DNA of 64,000 nt, taken from contig NZ_QFFJ01000001.1 in NCBI RefSeq assembly GCF_003308995.1, positions 2,046,001-2,110,000 of the forward strand, given 5' to 3'. The stretch is from Chitinophaga flava (lineage in GTDB: Bacteria; Bacteroidota; Bacteroidia; Chitinophagales; Chitinophagaceae). Shown piece by piece: positions 1 to 7,983 of this stretch. How positions within the stretch are numbered: position 1 is the stretch's first letter; each line of letters starts with the position of its first letter. The notes under the pieces were generated by a model that made no database searches, had not been told where the DNA came from, and saw only the letters and a list, made by a program, of their open reading frames with translations. The position numbers and the translations under genes are program-made.

Positions 1-95
1 TCAAAGAAGGAGAACAAACACCTTCCTACTTTGAAAACAAAAAAATCTTCATCATCCAGAAAGGTGAAAATGCAGATGTAAAAATGAATCAATAA
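1..95 (+). CDS. C-terminal end of an unidentified protein (partial)
   Basis: An open frame enters from the left edge and ends at a TAA at 93-95, coding for the last 30 residues, which finish with ENADVKMNQ. The frame is clean and is followed 20 bases later by a strong terminator, so it is very likely the true 3' end of a gene. The piece is polar and lysine/glutamate rich and has no motif I recognise. Confidence 0.6.
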   Translation, partial: KEGEQTPSYFENKKIFIIQKGENADVKMNQ

Positions 96-115
96 CGATT
101 CTACCAACGATATCA

Positions 116-150
116 GCGGGCCATGGCAGCAGCCATGGCCCGCTTTTTTT
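116..150 (+). terminator. Rho-independent terminator
   Basis: A perfect 12-bp stem (GCGGGCCATGGC at 116-127 and its complement at 132-143) with a 4-base loop is followed by seven T. It ends the partial upstream gene and separates it from the exonuclease gene starting at 168. Confidence 0.9.
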
Positions 151-167
151 ATGTATATTCATAACAT

Positions 168-1181
168 ATGGAACTGCTTCAATTTACCGATAAAGGCATC
201 TGGTGTGCAGCTGGTGATTTTTACATCGATCCCTGGAAACCCGTCAAACGGGCGGTGATCACACATGCGCACTCCGATCATGCACGCCCGGGCAACCAGC
301 ACTACCTCTGCCAACAGTCCGGTATCCCGCTGCTGCAGATGCGGCTGGGTGCCGATATTGATGTGCAAGGCATTCCTTATGGCGAAACTATCTATCTGAA
401 CGGTGTAAAAATATCTCTGCACCCTGCTGGTCATATGATCGGCTCAGCACAGGTAAGAGTGGAACATGCCGGCGAAGTATGGGTGGCCAGCGGCGATTAC
501 AAACTGGAAAACGACGGTATCTGTACTCCTTTTGAACCCGTGCCCTGCCATACTTTTATCACCGAATCTACATTCGGACTGCCTATCTACCGGTGGGAAC
601 CTCAACAGCAGCTCCTCGCTCGTATCAGCAACTGGATATACGAAAATCAGCAGGCCGGCAAAACATCGGTCATCACAGCTTACAGCCTGGGCAAAGCCCA
701 GCGGTTGTTATATTACCTGAAAGATAAAGTCCCCCGTATTATGGCGCACGGAGCCATCTCACAGGTCAACGAATTACTGATACAACAGGGATATCCCCTG
801 CCCTCCATAGAAAGAGTGACACCGGAAACACCCAAAACTGCTTTAAAAAACGCGGTAGTCATAGCACCACCATCCGCAGATGATTCCACCTGGATGCGCC
901 GCTTTACACCTTTTTCGCTGGGTGTTTGCAGCGGCTGGATGCAGGTAAGAGGACATATGCGCAGACGTAATGCTGACGCAGGTTTTGCACTCTCAGACCA
1001 TGCAGACTGGAACGGGCTGCTGGACGCTGTTACCGCTACGGGGGCCTCACAGGTATATGTTACACATGGCTTCAGTAGCGTATTTGCCCGTTATCTCACC
1101 GAAAAAGGCATCGCTGCCACTGAAGTCAGCACCAGCTATAGTGATGATGATGAAGAAATAATTCCTAATCCGGAAACCTAA
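168..1181 (+). CDS. Ligase-associated DNA exonuclease (metallo-beta-lactamase/beta-CASP fold)
   Basis: The 337-residue protein has the MBL-fold metal motif HAHSDH at residues 33-38, later metal-site segments around PAGHMIGSA (about residue 88) and ASGDYK, and a C-terminal LSDHAD and THGF typical of the beta-CASP branch. It matches the family named ligase-associated DNA exonuclease, one of four proteins (MBL exonuclease, ATP-dependent ligase, Lhr-type helicase, metallophosphoesterase) that recur together in bacteria and are thought to act in DNA repair. The ligase gene starts 4 bases after its stop, so the two are surely co-transcribed. The ATG at 168 sits just after the upstream terminator; no Shine-Dalgarno is visible, as is usual in Bacteroidota. 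Confidence 0.9.
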   Translation: MELLQFTDKGIWCAAGDFYIDPWKPVKRAVITHAHSDHARPGNQHYLCQQSGIPLLQMRLGADIDVQGIPYGETIYLNGVKISLHPAGHMIGSAQVRVEHAGEVWVASGDYKLENDGICTPFEPVPCHTFITESTFGLPIYRWEPQQQLLARISNWIYENQQAGKTSVITAYSLGKAQRLLYYLKDKVPRIMAHGAISQVNELLIQQGYPLPSIERVTPETPKTALKNAVVIAPPSADDSTWMRRFTPFSLGVCSGWMQVRGHMRRRNADAGFALSDHADWNGLLDAVTATGASQVYVTHGFSSVFARYLTEKGIAATEVSTSYSDDDEEIIPNPET

Positions 1182-1185
1182 CACC

Positions 1186-2787
1186 GTGCAACAGTTCGCC
1201 CAACTCGTCAGATTACTCAGCAACAGCACCAAAACCAACGAAAAGCTGGAGGCGCTCAGCCATTACTTTGCCACCGCCCATCCCAAAGACAAAACCTGGG
1301 TGCTCGCCCTCTTCTCGGGCCGGAGGCCCAAGCGCACTGTCAACAGTACCCAGCTGAAAAACTGGTGCATACAAGCTACCAGCCTGCCTGAATGGCTGTT
1401 CAACGAATGTTATCTCACAGTAGGTGATCTTGCTGAAACCATCGCCCTGTTGCTTCCACCTTGTACCCAGGCCACCAGCGCGCCGCTTCACTACTGGATG
1501 CAACAGCTGCAGCAACTGGAAAAAGCCACGGAAACAGACAAACAACAGTTTATCCTGCATACCTGGGATGCGCTCGACAACGGAGAACGTTTCGTTTTCA
1601 ACAAACTGATCACCGGTGGTTTTCGTATAGGCGTTTCCCAGAAAATGATGGTCAATGCACTGGCCAAAACCTACGACATCCCCGCCGCTACTTTGTCGCA
1701 CATGATCAGCGGCTCCTGGAACCCTGGCACTGTCTCCATAGAAGAGCTGCTTCATCAGGGCACCAGCGGCGCAGACGCTTCCCGCCCCTATCCTTTTTAC
1801 CTCGCCTACGCCCTCGAAGGAGAGCCCGGCGGACTGGGGCCCATAGCCGAATGGCAGGCAGAATGGAAATGGGACGGCATACGTGGTCAGATCATCAAAA
1901 GGGAAGGACAGCTGTTTGTATGGTCACGTGGTGAAGAGCTGATCACCGATAAATTTCCTGAATTTGCCCCGCTGGCCGGCACTTTGCCGGATGGTACCGT
2001 GATAGACGGTGAAATACTCACCTATGCCGATGGCCGGCCATTGCCCTTCCAGACACTGCAAACACGGATAGGCCGGAAAAATGTTACCCGCAAACAATTA
2101 CAGGAAGCGCCTGTAGCCTTCCTCAGCTACGACATGCTGGAATGGGAAGGTGCCGACATACGCGAACTACCGCTGATAGAAAGACGCCACCTGCTCGAAC
2201 AGCTGGTCGGCACACAACAACAACCCGCACTACTGTTATCCCCCGAAGTGACAGCCTCCTCCTGGGATGAGCTGACCACCATCCGGCAACAATCACGCGA
2301 AAACAACAGCGAAGGACTCATGCTCAAAAAAAGAAGTGCCCCCTATCAGGTAGGCCGCAAACGCGGGGACTGGTGGAAATGGAAAATAGATCCGTATACT
2401 ATTGATGCAGTCATGATCTATGCACAGAAAGGACATGGGCGCCGCTCCAACCTCTATACTGACTACACTTTTGCTGTCAGAGATGGCGATCAGCTGGTAC
2501 CTTTTACCAAAGCTTATTCGGGGTTAACAGACAAGGAAATAGCGGAAGTAGATAACTGGATCAAGCGACATTCGCTGGAGAAATTCGGGCCGGTACGAAC
2601 CGTACAGCCCCTGCAGGTATTTGAGATAGCCTTCGAAGGTATTGCCGCTTCTAACCGGCACAAATCAGGCGTAGCCCTACGTTTTCCCCGTATCAACCGC
2701 TGGCGCCGGGACAAACCTGTAGCAGAAATCAATACCCTCGAAGACCTGAAAACATTATTACAACAAAGCGGAGACACTTCCGCGTAA
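1186..2787 (+). CDS. ATP-dependent DNA ligase, ligase-associated repair type
   Basis: The 533-residue protein starts at a GTG. Residues 1-200 form the alpha-helical DNA-binding region. The adenylation site motif I is KWDGIR with the nucleophile Lys at about 228, followed by the WSRGEE, DGEIL and EGLMLKK motifs of the nucleotidyltransferase core. The C-terminal OB-fold region contains AQKGHGRRSNLYTDYTFA. This is the LigB/LigC-like ATP-dependent class, separate from the essential NAD-dependent LigA. It seals nicks with ATP and here presumably works with the MBL exonuclease encoded 4 bases upstream. The helicase and phosphoesterase partners of the same module lie 6.6 kb downstream. Confidence 0.93.
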   Translation: MQQFAQLVRLLSNSTKTNEKLEALSHYFATAHPKDKTWVLALFSGRRPKRTVNSTQLKNWCIQATSLPEWLFNECYLTVGDLAETIALLLPPCTQATSAPLHYWMQQLQQLEKATETDKQQFILHTWDALDNGERFVFNKLITGGFRIGVSQKMMVNALAKTYDIPAATLSHMISGSWNPGTVSIEELLHQGTSGADASRPYPFYLAYALEGEPGGLGPIAEWQAEWKWDGIRGQIIKREGQLFVWSRGEELITDKFPEFAPLAGTLPDGTVIDGEILTYADGRPLPFQTLQTRIGRKNVTRKQLQEAPVAFLSYDMLEWEGADIRELPLIERRHLLEQLVGTQQQPALLLSPEVTASSWDELTTIRQQSRENNSEGLMLKKRSAPYQVGRKRGDWWKWKIDPYTIDAVMIYAQKGHGRRSNLYTDYTFAVRDGDQLVPFTKAYSGLTDKEIAEVDNWIKRHSLEKFGPVRTVQPLQVFEIAFEGIAASNRHKSGVALRFPRINRWRRDKPVAEINTLEDLKTLLQQSGDTSA

Positions 2788-2793
2788 TCCGGG

Positions 2794-4185
2794 TCAGGAA
2801 GGTACCTCCGCATAACGCGCAGCCGTCACTACTTTCTCCCGAAACATAAAACGACATAACTGCAATATGGCCACTACCGCCACGATCACCAATGCTGCCA
2901 GACCAGCCCCGTAAATGTCCCATTTATTTACAGTTGCCAGTTGTATCATCAGTCCTACGAGAGACAGCCCCAGTCCGCCCCCCATCGAATTACACGTACC
3001 ATTAATGCCGGAGGCAAGGCCATGCTGCGTTTCCGGAACTGCCTGTATAGCCAGTATCGTTATAGCCGGAAAAGTCACCGACATCCCCAGGGAATTGATA
3101 CACAATACCGCACCCAATATGAAAGGCAGCTGCCAGGTAGTAAAATAACTCAGGATAAAAAATACAATGCCCGCCAGCATAAAGCTGCTTCCCAGAATGC
3201 CCGTACGCACTACTCCCAGCCGATGGAACAAATGCGGCAACACATATTTAGAAATCACACCAGACAGGATGCTGAAAGGAAACAGCAACAGTCCAGCCTG
3301 TGAAGAACTGAAGCCCAATACCTGCTGAAGATACAGTGTCAGTAAAAAAACATACGGCAGGAAAGTGCTGCCCAGCAACAGAGCGCCTATATTACCGGTC
3401 ATGACACCTTTCAGCCGGAACAGGCTGAAGTCCACTAACGGGGAAGCATGTACGCGTTCTCTTTTAACGAAATAAACAGCTGTGATAATAAACAATACCA
3501 GCAGCGCCAGGAAGAAGACCGGATGTTGTGCAATATGTCCCAGATCGTGAATCAGCCAGGCGGCCATCATCATCAGCAGCGTGATCAAGGCCCCGCTCAG
3601 CCAGTTGCTATGTTGGGGATGCTCCGTCTTTTCATCACGGGGGATAAACCGGAAAGCCAGAACAACAGCGGTGCCGATCACTGGCACATTGATAAAGAAA
3701 ACCCATTGCCAGCCCCACCAGGCACTGATCAATCCACCTATGGCCAGCCCGGTAGCAAAGCCTATACCCGCCATCGCACCGAAAATACCGAAAGCACGAT
3801 TCTTCTCTGCCGGTTCAGTAAAAGTATGACTGATAATAGCCATGGCAGCCGGTATCGCCAATGCTACACCTACCCCCTGCAAAGCACGGCAGCCCAGCAG
3901 CCACGCAAATGAGACAGAGAAACCTGCACCCAGGGAAGCCATCACAAACAACAACGCGCCGGTGATAAATATCTTTCTCCTTCCAATAACATCTGCCAGC
4001 CGGCCACCCAGCAGTACAAAACCTGCAAAAGCCAGCACATATAAAGTTTGTACCCACTGAATAGCATCCGGACTAAAGTGAAAATACTGTTCCATTCCTG
4101 GTAAGGCCATGTTTAATACCGATACATCCAATGCTTCAAAAAAGATGGCCATACATGCCACGGTCAGGATAATTCGCTTTTCCAT
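2794..4185 (-). CDS. MFS transporter, DHA2 (14-TM, EmrB/QacA-like) family
   Basis: The 463-residue integral membrane protein has many hydrophobic segments. The MFS signature GGRLADVIGRRKIF lies between TM2 and TM3, and the motif-C-like stretch GIGFATGLAIGG is in TM5, as in proton-driven drug exporters. I place the start at 4185 (MEKRIIL), not at the in-frame ATG at 4209, because that ATG overlaps an exact -7 box at 4203-4210. The gene is divergent from the Lrp/AsnC regulator at 4307, so local control of export is likely. The substrate cannot be read from sequence. Its stop lies only 6 bases from that of the convergent ligase gene. Confidence 0.88.
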   Translation of the reverse strand: MEKRIILTVACMAIFFEALDVSVLNMALPGMEQYFHFSPDAIQWVQTLYVLAFAGFVLLGGRLADVIGRRKIFITGALLFVMASLGAGFSVSFAWLLGCRALQGVGVALAIPAAMAIISHTFTEPAEKNRAFGIFGAMAGIGFATGLAIGGLISAWWGWQWVFFINVPVIGTAVVLAFRFIPRDEKTEHPQHSNWLSGALITLLMMMAAWLIHDLGHIAQHPVFFLALLVLFIITAVYFVKRERVHASPLVDFSLFRLKGVMTGNIGALLLGSTFLPYVFLLTLYLQQVLGFSSSQAGLLLFPFSILSGVISKYVLPHLFHRLGVVRTGILGSSFMLAGIVFFILSYFTTWQLPFILGAVLCINSLGMSVTFPAITILAIQAVPETQHGLASGINGTCNSMGGGLGLSLVGLMIQLATVNKWDIYGAGLAALVIVAVVAILQLCRFMFREKVVTAARYAEVPS

Positions 4186-4202
4186 TATACTAATTTTCGG
4201 TA

Positions 4203-4210
4203 CAAACATA
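4203..4210 (-). promoter_or_regulatory. Bacteroidota -7 promoter box for the MFS gene
   Basis: On the minus strand the sequence reads TATGTTTG, an exact TAnnTTTG match, 17 bases before the ATG at 4185. No clear -33 TTTG was seen. It rules against the upstream ATG at 4209. Confidence 0.5.
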
Positions 4211-4241
4211 AAAATTCAGAATATCTATCAGACAGATTGAA

Positions 4242-4249
4242 TATTTTTG
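4242..4249 (+). promoter_or_regulatory. Possible -7 promoter box for the Lrp/AsnC gene
   Basis: TATTTTTG matches TAnnTTTG and lies 57 bases before the ATG at 4307. The -33 element is not evident and the region is AT-rich, so chance is possible. Confidence 0.35.
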
Positions 4250-4306
4250 GAACAAATACCTGTTATTTAAATATAAAAAAGATTATTGTTCTAAAAAATA
4301 ATAAAA

Positions 4307-4804
4307 ATGGACCATAAAAAAGAACAGACCACTGAACACCCTCCGCTGTCATTGGATGAAAAAGATATGGGCATTCTTAAACTCCTGCAGCAGGATGCCA
4401 AAATGACGATCAGGGATATTGCCCGTCAGCTGAATCTCAGCACCACACCTGTTTATGAACGTATCCGCAAAATGGAACAAGCCGGCGTTATCAAACAATA
4501 CGCTGCCATCGTAGATGCCCGGAAGATCAACAAAGGCATGACTGTGCTCTGTTACATCACCCTGAAGGAGCACAATAAAAAATTCGGTAAAAAATTTATT
4601 CAGGAAATCATCTCTTTCCAGGAAGTAACGGAATGTCTTAATATCTCCGGTGAATTTGATTTTATGATCAAAGTACAGGTAAAGGATATGGATGAATACC
4701 GTGAATTTTATGTGAATAAACTAGGGGAATTAGACAACCTTAGTCATACGCAAAGTATTTTTGTGATCTCTGTTATAAAAGAAACACATCAGGTTGTATA
4801 TTAG
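4307..4804 (+). CDS. Lrp/AsnC-family transcriptional regulator
   Basis: The 165-residue protein has the AsnC-type winged HTH at residues 18-68 (core IRDIARQLNLSTTPVYERIR), a linker strand, and a RAM/Lrp ligand-binding domain from about residue 75, with the typical GEFDFMIKVQVKDMDEY segment. Family members bind amino acids or related small molecules and assemble into dimers to octamers. It is transcribed away from the MFS exporter with a 121-base gap, and regulators of this class often control an adjacent exporter, so control of the exporter is a fair inference. Confidence 0.92.
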   Translation: MDHKKEQTTEHPPLSLDEKDMGILKLLQQDAKMTIRDIARQLNLSTTPVYERIRKMEQAGVIKQYAAIVDARKINKGMTVLCYITLKEHNKKFGKKFIQEIISFQEVTECLNISGEFDFMIKVQVKDMDEYREFYVNKLGELDNLSHTQSIFVISVIKETHQVVY

Positions 4805-4844
4805 CGGCGGACAGTAATTATTTCCCTAAACCTACCAACCACCT

Positions 4845-5459
4845 ATGTTCAAGCTTTACACATGGCTGTGCATAGCATGCCTTGTATGTTCGATGATGCC
4901 TGCGAAGAGTCAGTCAGGCTATTTTGCTCATGCCATCGGTGCCGGTGTATATACCGGCAATAATCATTTTGCAGGTGGCATCGTTTATTCACCGCGGTTC
5001 AATTTTGGCATCATTTCCAAACGTTCCACCTTTGCCATCGGTACGCAGTTGGCGTTGGGCGGCAGTTTACACGCGGGCTACAGCCGTAATAGCGGAGGCA
5101 ACTCCACCAGCATCTTTATGGCCGATGTACCGCTGCTGCTCACCTACAACTATGGTAATTTTGCAACGACCAGTGCACATACCCGGCTGGGAATCTATAC
5201 CGGCGCGGGTTATGGCTTTCACAACGCTACGCGTTATGTGGAATACTCGGATGAAGAGGAAAGCGCTACCGATCAGGTACACGTGTCTGGCTTGGTGCTC
5301 ACCACCGGCTGCCGCTTTATGATCGGCCACACTTCCCTTGGCCTGCATTTTACGTATCTGTTCAACAACAATGCGTTCAACCCGGACATATCGGGCATTG
5401 GCAGCGCCGGCCTTTCCTACAACATCCATCCGGGTAAGAGAGCACTCGAACACAACTAG
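4845..5459 (+). CDS. Secreted or outer-membrane beta-barrel-like protein, unknown function
   Basis: The 204-residue protein begins with a signal peptide (residues 1-22, cleavage after AKS) and continues with short alternating Gly/aromatic segments (GAGVYTGNNHFAGGIVYS, LGIYTGAGYGFHN, LGLHFTYLFNNN) that look like transmembrane beta-strands of a small barrel. It lies 40 bases after the Lrp/AsnC gene and could be read from the same transcript. Its stop overlaps the stop of the convergent gene at 5456 by 4 bases. No specific family recognised. Confidence 0.65.
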   Translation: MFKLYTWLCIACLVCSMMPAKSQSGYFAHAIGAGVYTGNNHFAGGIVYSPRFNFGIISKRSTFAIGTQLALGGSLHAGYSRNSGGNSTSIFMADVPLLLTYNYGNFATTSAHTRLGIYTGAGYGFHNATRYVEYSDEEESATDQVHVSGLVLTTGCRFMIGHTSLGLHFTYLFNNNAFNPDISGIGSAGLSYNIHPGKRALEHN

Positions 5460-6040
5460 CGCTGCTGCGGCTGCATGCTGTCAAAACCTGCGTGAAAGTC
5501 GAGATAACTACCCGCAGCCTCTCCCGGTGTATGCACCACCACCATGCTACACACCGGGCGGCGGCTGCGGGATTGGTTTGTTTCAAAAGCGATTCCCAGC
5601 TTTTTGTCGTCATATACTTCAATACGACGGGATTTATTGCCGGACACATATACCCGCTGCAAACGCAGGCCAGGATAAGCTTTCCGGATATCAGCCATGG
5701 TACTTCCGGCCCCCATTCCCTTTGCCGTTTTAAACTCAGGTGAAGTGACTCTGATTTCTTTTACATACTGTGTGTCCTGTGTGCGCATAGCGGTAAATAC
5801 TGCCAGCACATGTGCAGAATCCAGGGAGCCGTCTTTTTTCCTGCCATACCACAAACGCCACGCTTTCATCATGGCAGCATCGCCGCCATCCGGCTTTCCC
5901 AGCACATCCAGCTGAGGAGCAGGTTCGTTGATGCTGACCATTCCTATCGATACGCCGGGCACTATCAGAAAGGATTCTTTTTGTGCGCTGACAGTTGTGC
6001 CGGTCAGCATCATTCCAATAAAAATAAAAAGGTAACGCAT
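5456..6040 (-). CDS. Secreted protein of unknown function
   Basis: The 194-residue protein has a signal peptide (MRYLFIFIGMMLTGTTVSAQ) followed by a soluble, mixed-composition domain. Segments such as GMVSINEPAPQLDVLGKPD and GAGSTMADIRKAYPGL recall small periplasmic proteins whose repeats contain a G-x-S-x-x-D/E-(V/I)-x-x-x-(F/Y)-G/P pattern, but I cannot assign a family. It converges on and overlaps the upstream barrel-like gene by 4 bases. Confidence 0.6.
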   Translation of the reverse strand: MRYLFIFIGMMLTGTTVSAQKESFLIVPGVSIGMVSINEPAPQLDVLGKPDGGDAAMMKAWRLWYGRKKDGSLDSAHVLAVFTAMRTQDTQYVKEIRVTSPEFKTAKGMGAGSTMADIRKAYPGLRLQRVYVSGNKSRRIEVYDDKKLGIAFETNQSRSRRPVCSMVVVHTPGEAAGSYLDFHAGFDSMQPQQR

Positions 6041-6236
6041 ATACGCAGGGTTTAGAAAGACCTCTCAAAAACATTGCCACGACTACATTCCAGCATCAAC
6101 TTATCAGGTATCTTAAAAAAAATCAAAAAAGATAATGTAAGGATTTCCTTAACATTTGCCCGGTTACTTTTACAACCGTAATGCATTACTGTCACAACCT
6201 ATAGTCGTATTTACATCATCTAATAAACATCTTACT

Positions 6237-6842
6237 ATGAGGAAAACTCTATTGGTGCCGTCGTTTGTCCTGACAGCAGTATTGGGAGCCTATGCCCAGA
6301 AAAAAATCAGCTATGGCCTGAAGGGAGGGCTTAACTACTTTAATTATACCGGCAATTTTGACAAATATCGTACTAGCATTTATGGCGGCGGTTTTGCAGA
6401 AATAACAATCAGCCAGCGTTGGGCCATGCAACCGGAAGTAGTGTATTACAAAAACAGAGGTTATGGCCTGTTTAATTACGAACGTGCCCAGCACTCAGGT
6501 AGTACCTCGTTGGTGAATTCCACCCGGAAAGAGCACTATATCAGCGTTCCTATCATGATCAAATATTACGCTATACCTAAGTTATATATAGAAGCAGGGC
6601 CTGAACTGAACTTCCTGATAGAATCTACAGAGCAACAGGATGGCCACCGCTATGGTGTGGCTGACTATTACAACAATGACAGAACAACCCTGAATCTCTC
6701 AATGGGTGGGGGTTACCAGTTGCCCTACGGATTTGGTATCAACGCACGGTTTTCCGTTGGCGTACATTCCAAAGGACAGACACCCATAACCTATAACAAT
6801 ACCGGAAAAGTCGGTTTTACCTATACAATTAACCACAAATAG
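6237..6842 (+). CDS. Porin-family outer-membrane beta-barrel protein
   Basis: The 201-residue protein has a signal peptide (MRKTLLVPSFVLTAVLGAYAQ) and a beta-barrel of the kind annotated in Bacteroidota as outer membrane protein beta-barrel domain: GLKGGLNYFNYTGNF, then paired strands (AEITISQRWAMQPEVVYYKN, LYIEAGPELNFLIE) and a final strand GKVGFTYTINHK. The ATG at 6237 is preferred over an in-frame ATG at 6156 because only it gives an N-terminal signal peptide. It is a stand-alone gene with an unknown ligand. Confidence 0.75.
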   Translation: MRKTLLVPSFVLTAVLGAYAQKKISYGLKGGLNYFNYTGNFDKYRTSIYGGGFAEITISQRWAMQPEVVYYKNRGYGLFNYERAQHSGSTSLVNSTRKEHYISVPIMIKYYAIPKLYIEAGPELNFLIESTEQQDGHRYGVADYYNNDRTTLNLSMGGGYQLPYGFGINARFSVGVHSKGQTPITYNNTGKVGFTYTINHK

Positions 6843-6869
6843 CACGGCCTTCTTCCATTGTTTACTCAC

Positions 6870-6916
6870 GCAAAGGCGTAAATTTTCCCCGTTGTTTTGC
6901 TGCTTTGCGCCTTTGC
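6870..6916. repeat. Palindromic intergenic repeat of the GCAAAGGCG type
   Basis: Perfect 9-bp arms GCAAAGGCG (6870-6878) and CGCCTTTGC (6908-6916) flank a spacer that itself contains TTTTGCTGCTTTG. A related element with the CTGCTTTG core occurs at 45412-45473. It sits between the barrel gene and the LD-carboxypeptidase gene, with no T-run directly after it. Confidence 0.5.
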
Positions 6917-6951
6917 ATGAAATTCCCCGAAAATATGTTTACTTTAATTCC

Positions 6952-7983
6952 ATGAATCGTAAACATTTTCTATCCACGCTGATAACTGCCGGTGCTGGCA
7001 TACCGGCTATGAAAACCCTTGCTGCTGTTGGCATCACAGACACTGATGCTGCCAAACAGCTCCAGGTGCCTCCCTACCTGAAACCCGGGGATATTATCGG
7101 TATTACCTGCCCGGCCGGTTACATTAAAAAAGAAGAGATACTACCCTCATTGCGTATCATGGAAAGCTGGGGGTTCAATATTCGTATAGGCCAGACCGTA
7201 GGAGCGCGTGATTACAGCTTCGGCGGCACAGATGCCGAAAGAGCAAAAGACATGCAGGCCATGCTGAACGATACCAATGTAAAGGCGATCATGTGTGGCC
7301 GCGGAGGATATGGAGCCGCCCGGATTATAGACCAGCTGGACTTCTCCCGCTTTCAGAAAAATCCTAAATGGGTGATCGGATTCAGTGACATTACCGCCCT
7401 CCACTGCCATATCAACCGCCACTTTGGTATTGCCACGCTCCACTCCAAAATGTGCAACAGCTTCCCGGACGACTTCAGCAAGGCAGAGCCTATTGTACAA
7501 GACACTATCATGTCTATCTATCAGGCACTCACCGGTAAAAAGATGCAGTATACGGCAGCTCCTGATCCCAACAACCGTAAAGGCACTGCACGCGGCATCC
7601 TTATTGGCGGCAACCTGTCAGTCATACAAAGTGTGTCCGGCACCGACTCTGAAATAGATACCAACGGTAAAATTCTGTTCCTCGAAGAAGTAGGAGAATA
7701 TCTGTACAACCTGGACCGTATGCTGAACACTATCCAGCGTTCCCACAAGTTCGACAACCTCGCAGGTTTGATCATCGGCGGCTTCAACAGACTGAAGCCC
7801 GACGATCCGGGCGAAGAATTTGGCCGTACCGTATACGATATGGTAAAGGAAAAAGTCAAAAACTTTAAATACCCGGTATGCTTCAACTTCCCGGTAGGAC
7901 ACCAGAAAAACAACTATGCCCTCAAATGTGGTATGATGCACACGCTTACCGTAGCCGATGATAAAGTAACACTGAAAGAATAA
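6952..7983 (+). CDS. LD-carboxypeptidase family (MEROPS S66) protein
   Basis: The 343-residue protein has the S66 serine-nucleophile motif GFSDIT near residue 140, the downstream FLEEVGE that supplies the catalytic Glu, and the GHQKNNYAL that supplies the catalytic His. Family members cut the L,D bond that joins D-Ala to the diamino acid in murein tetrapeptides or act on related peptides (microcin C self-immunity). The ATG at 6952 gives an N-terminus MNRKHFLSTLITAGAG with a hydrophobic stretch, so the enzyme is probably exported. The RK pair plus FL resembles a weak twin-arginine signal, which is inference. Confidence 0.88.
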   Translation: MNRKHFLSTLITAGAGIPAMKTLAAVGITDTDAAKQLQVPPYLKPGDIIGITCPAGYIKKEEILPSLRIMESWGFNIRIGQTVGARDYSFGGTDAERAKDMQAMLNDTNVKAIMCGRGGYGAARIIDQLDFSRFQKNPKWVIGFSDITALHCHINRHFGIATLHSKMCNSFPDDFSKAEPIVQDTIMSIYQALTGKKMQYTAAPDPNNRKGTARGILIGGNLSVIQSVSGTDSEIDTNGKILFLEEVGEYLYNLDRMLNTIQRSHKFDNLAGLIIGGFNRLKPDDPGEEFGRTVYDMVKEKVKNFKYPVCFNFPVGHQKNNYALKCGMMHTLTVADDKVTLKE

